Shown one piece after another: positions 5,999-6,076 of a stretch of 6,076 nucleotides of DNA. Under the pieces are notes generated by a model. It ran no database searches, had not been told where the DNA came from, and saw nothing but the letters and a program-made list of their open reading frames with translations. Made by a program: the position numbers and the translations under genes. The stretch is from Balneolales bacterium (GTDB lineage Bacteria; Bacteroidota; Rhodothermia; Balneolales; Natronogracilivirgulaceae): positions 1-6,076 of the forward strand of contig SLHZ01000236.1 of NCBI GenBank assembly GCA_007135895.1, in the 5' to 3' direction. Positions within the stretch are counted from its first letter, which is position 1. The number at the start of each line of letters is the position of its first letter.

Positions 5999-6076
5999 GG
6001 AATACAGGGCGGCCTTCTGGTGGAAACGGCTGTATCCCTGGAATTTGCGCTATCACTTGATTTGATCTACTACCGG
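5942..6076 (+). CDS. rimM: RimM N-terminal fragment on the opposite strand (runs off right edge)
   Basis: Translation of the plus strand from the ATG at 5942 gives 45 open codons to the window end. They begin MVPTAESGLFELG and continue MVTRAHGIQGGLLVE, then ALSLDLIYYR at the end. The pattern LG-x-V/I-x-R/K-x-HGI-x-G is the signature of the RimM N-terminus, and a leader of about ten variable residues before it is normal. It is just the part missing from the minus-strand rimM at 5606-5998 and lies head-to-head with it, overlapping at 5942-5998. The residues bridging LIYYR to the C-terminal half (about 12-18 in the family) would be beyond 6076. Alternatives are the start of a second, divergent rimM copy, or an inverted assembly chimera. 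The reading as RimM N-terminus is strong; its biological reality is uncertain. Confidence 0.75.
   Translation, partial: MVPTAESGLFELGMVTRAHGIQGGLLVETAVSLEFALSLDLIYYR

Overview
The window fits a member of the Bacteroidota or the related Rhodothermota/Balneolota. I infer this from three things: starts without Shine-Dalgarno sequences, promoter-like TAnnTTTG boxes in the one real intergenic gap, and lineage-typical protein variants (an Mrp ATPase without its C-terminal CxxC, a TrmD with GHYKGVDQR, an FtsK with an IIAPIPGK...GIEVPN stretch). It is dense, ordinary chromosomal housekeeping DNA. I see no insertion sequence, CRISPR array, tRNA or rRNA.

Layout. (1) Positions 1-3232, minus strand: a tight cluster transcribed gcvT -> comB -> ftsK, with 0 bp and 1 bp between genes. 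The ftsK gene runs off the left edge. It joins glycine cleavage, a 2-phosphosulfolactate phosphatase and the septal DNA translocase. (2) Positions 3233-3419: the only substantial non-coding stretch, holding divergent promoter candidates for gcvT (minus) and mrp (plus). (3) Positions 3420-4517, plus strand: an Mrp/NBP35-type Fe-S carrier ATPase, convergent with the next cluster across only 20 bp. (4) Positions 4538-~5940, minus strand: rimM (C-terminal part) -> trmD -> rplS, the classical ribosome-maturation/tRNA-methylation/L19 operon, whose usual first gene rpsP would lie beyond the right edge.

The main anomaly is at the right end. The minus-strand rimM reading frame is RimM-like only in its C-terminal part. 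Its first ~20 codons are not RimM-like, and the missing RimM N-terminus (LFELGMVTRAHGIQGG...) is encoded on the opposite strand at 5942-6076. RimM is therefore split head-to-head by an inversion junction near 5927-5966. This is either a real inversion or an inverted chimera in the assembly, and the window ends before the other breakpoint. A second unexplained structure is a perfect 12-bp inverted repeat whose arms sit in the two short spacers on either side of rplS.

Functionally, RimM (16S maturation), TrmD (m1G37 of tRNA) and L19 (50S subunit) serve translation. Mrp serves Fe-S cluster delivery, GcvT one-carbon metabolism, and FtsK chromosome segregation at division.
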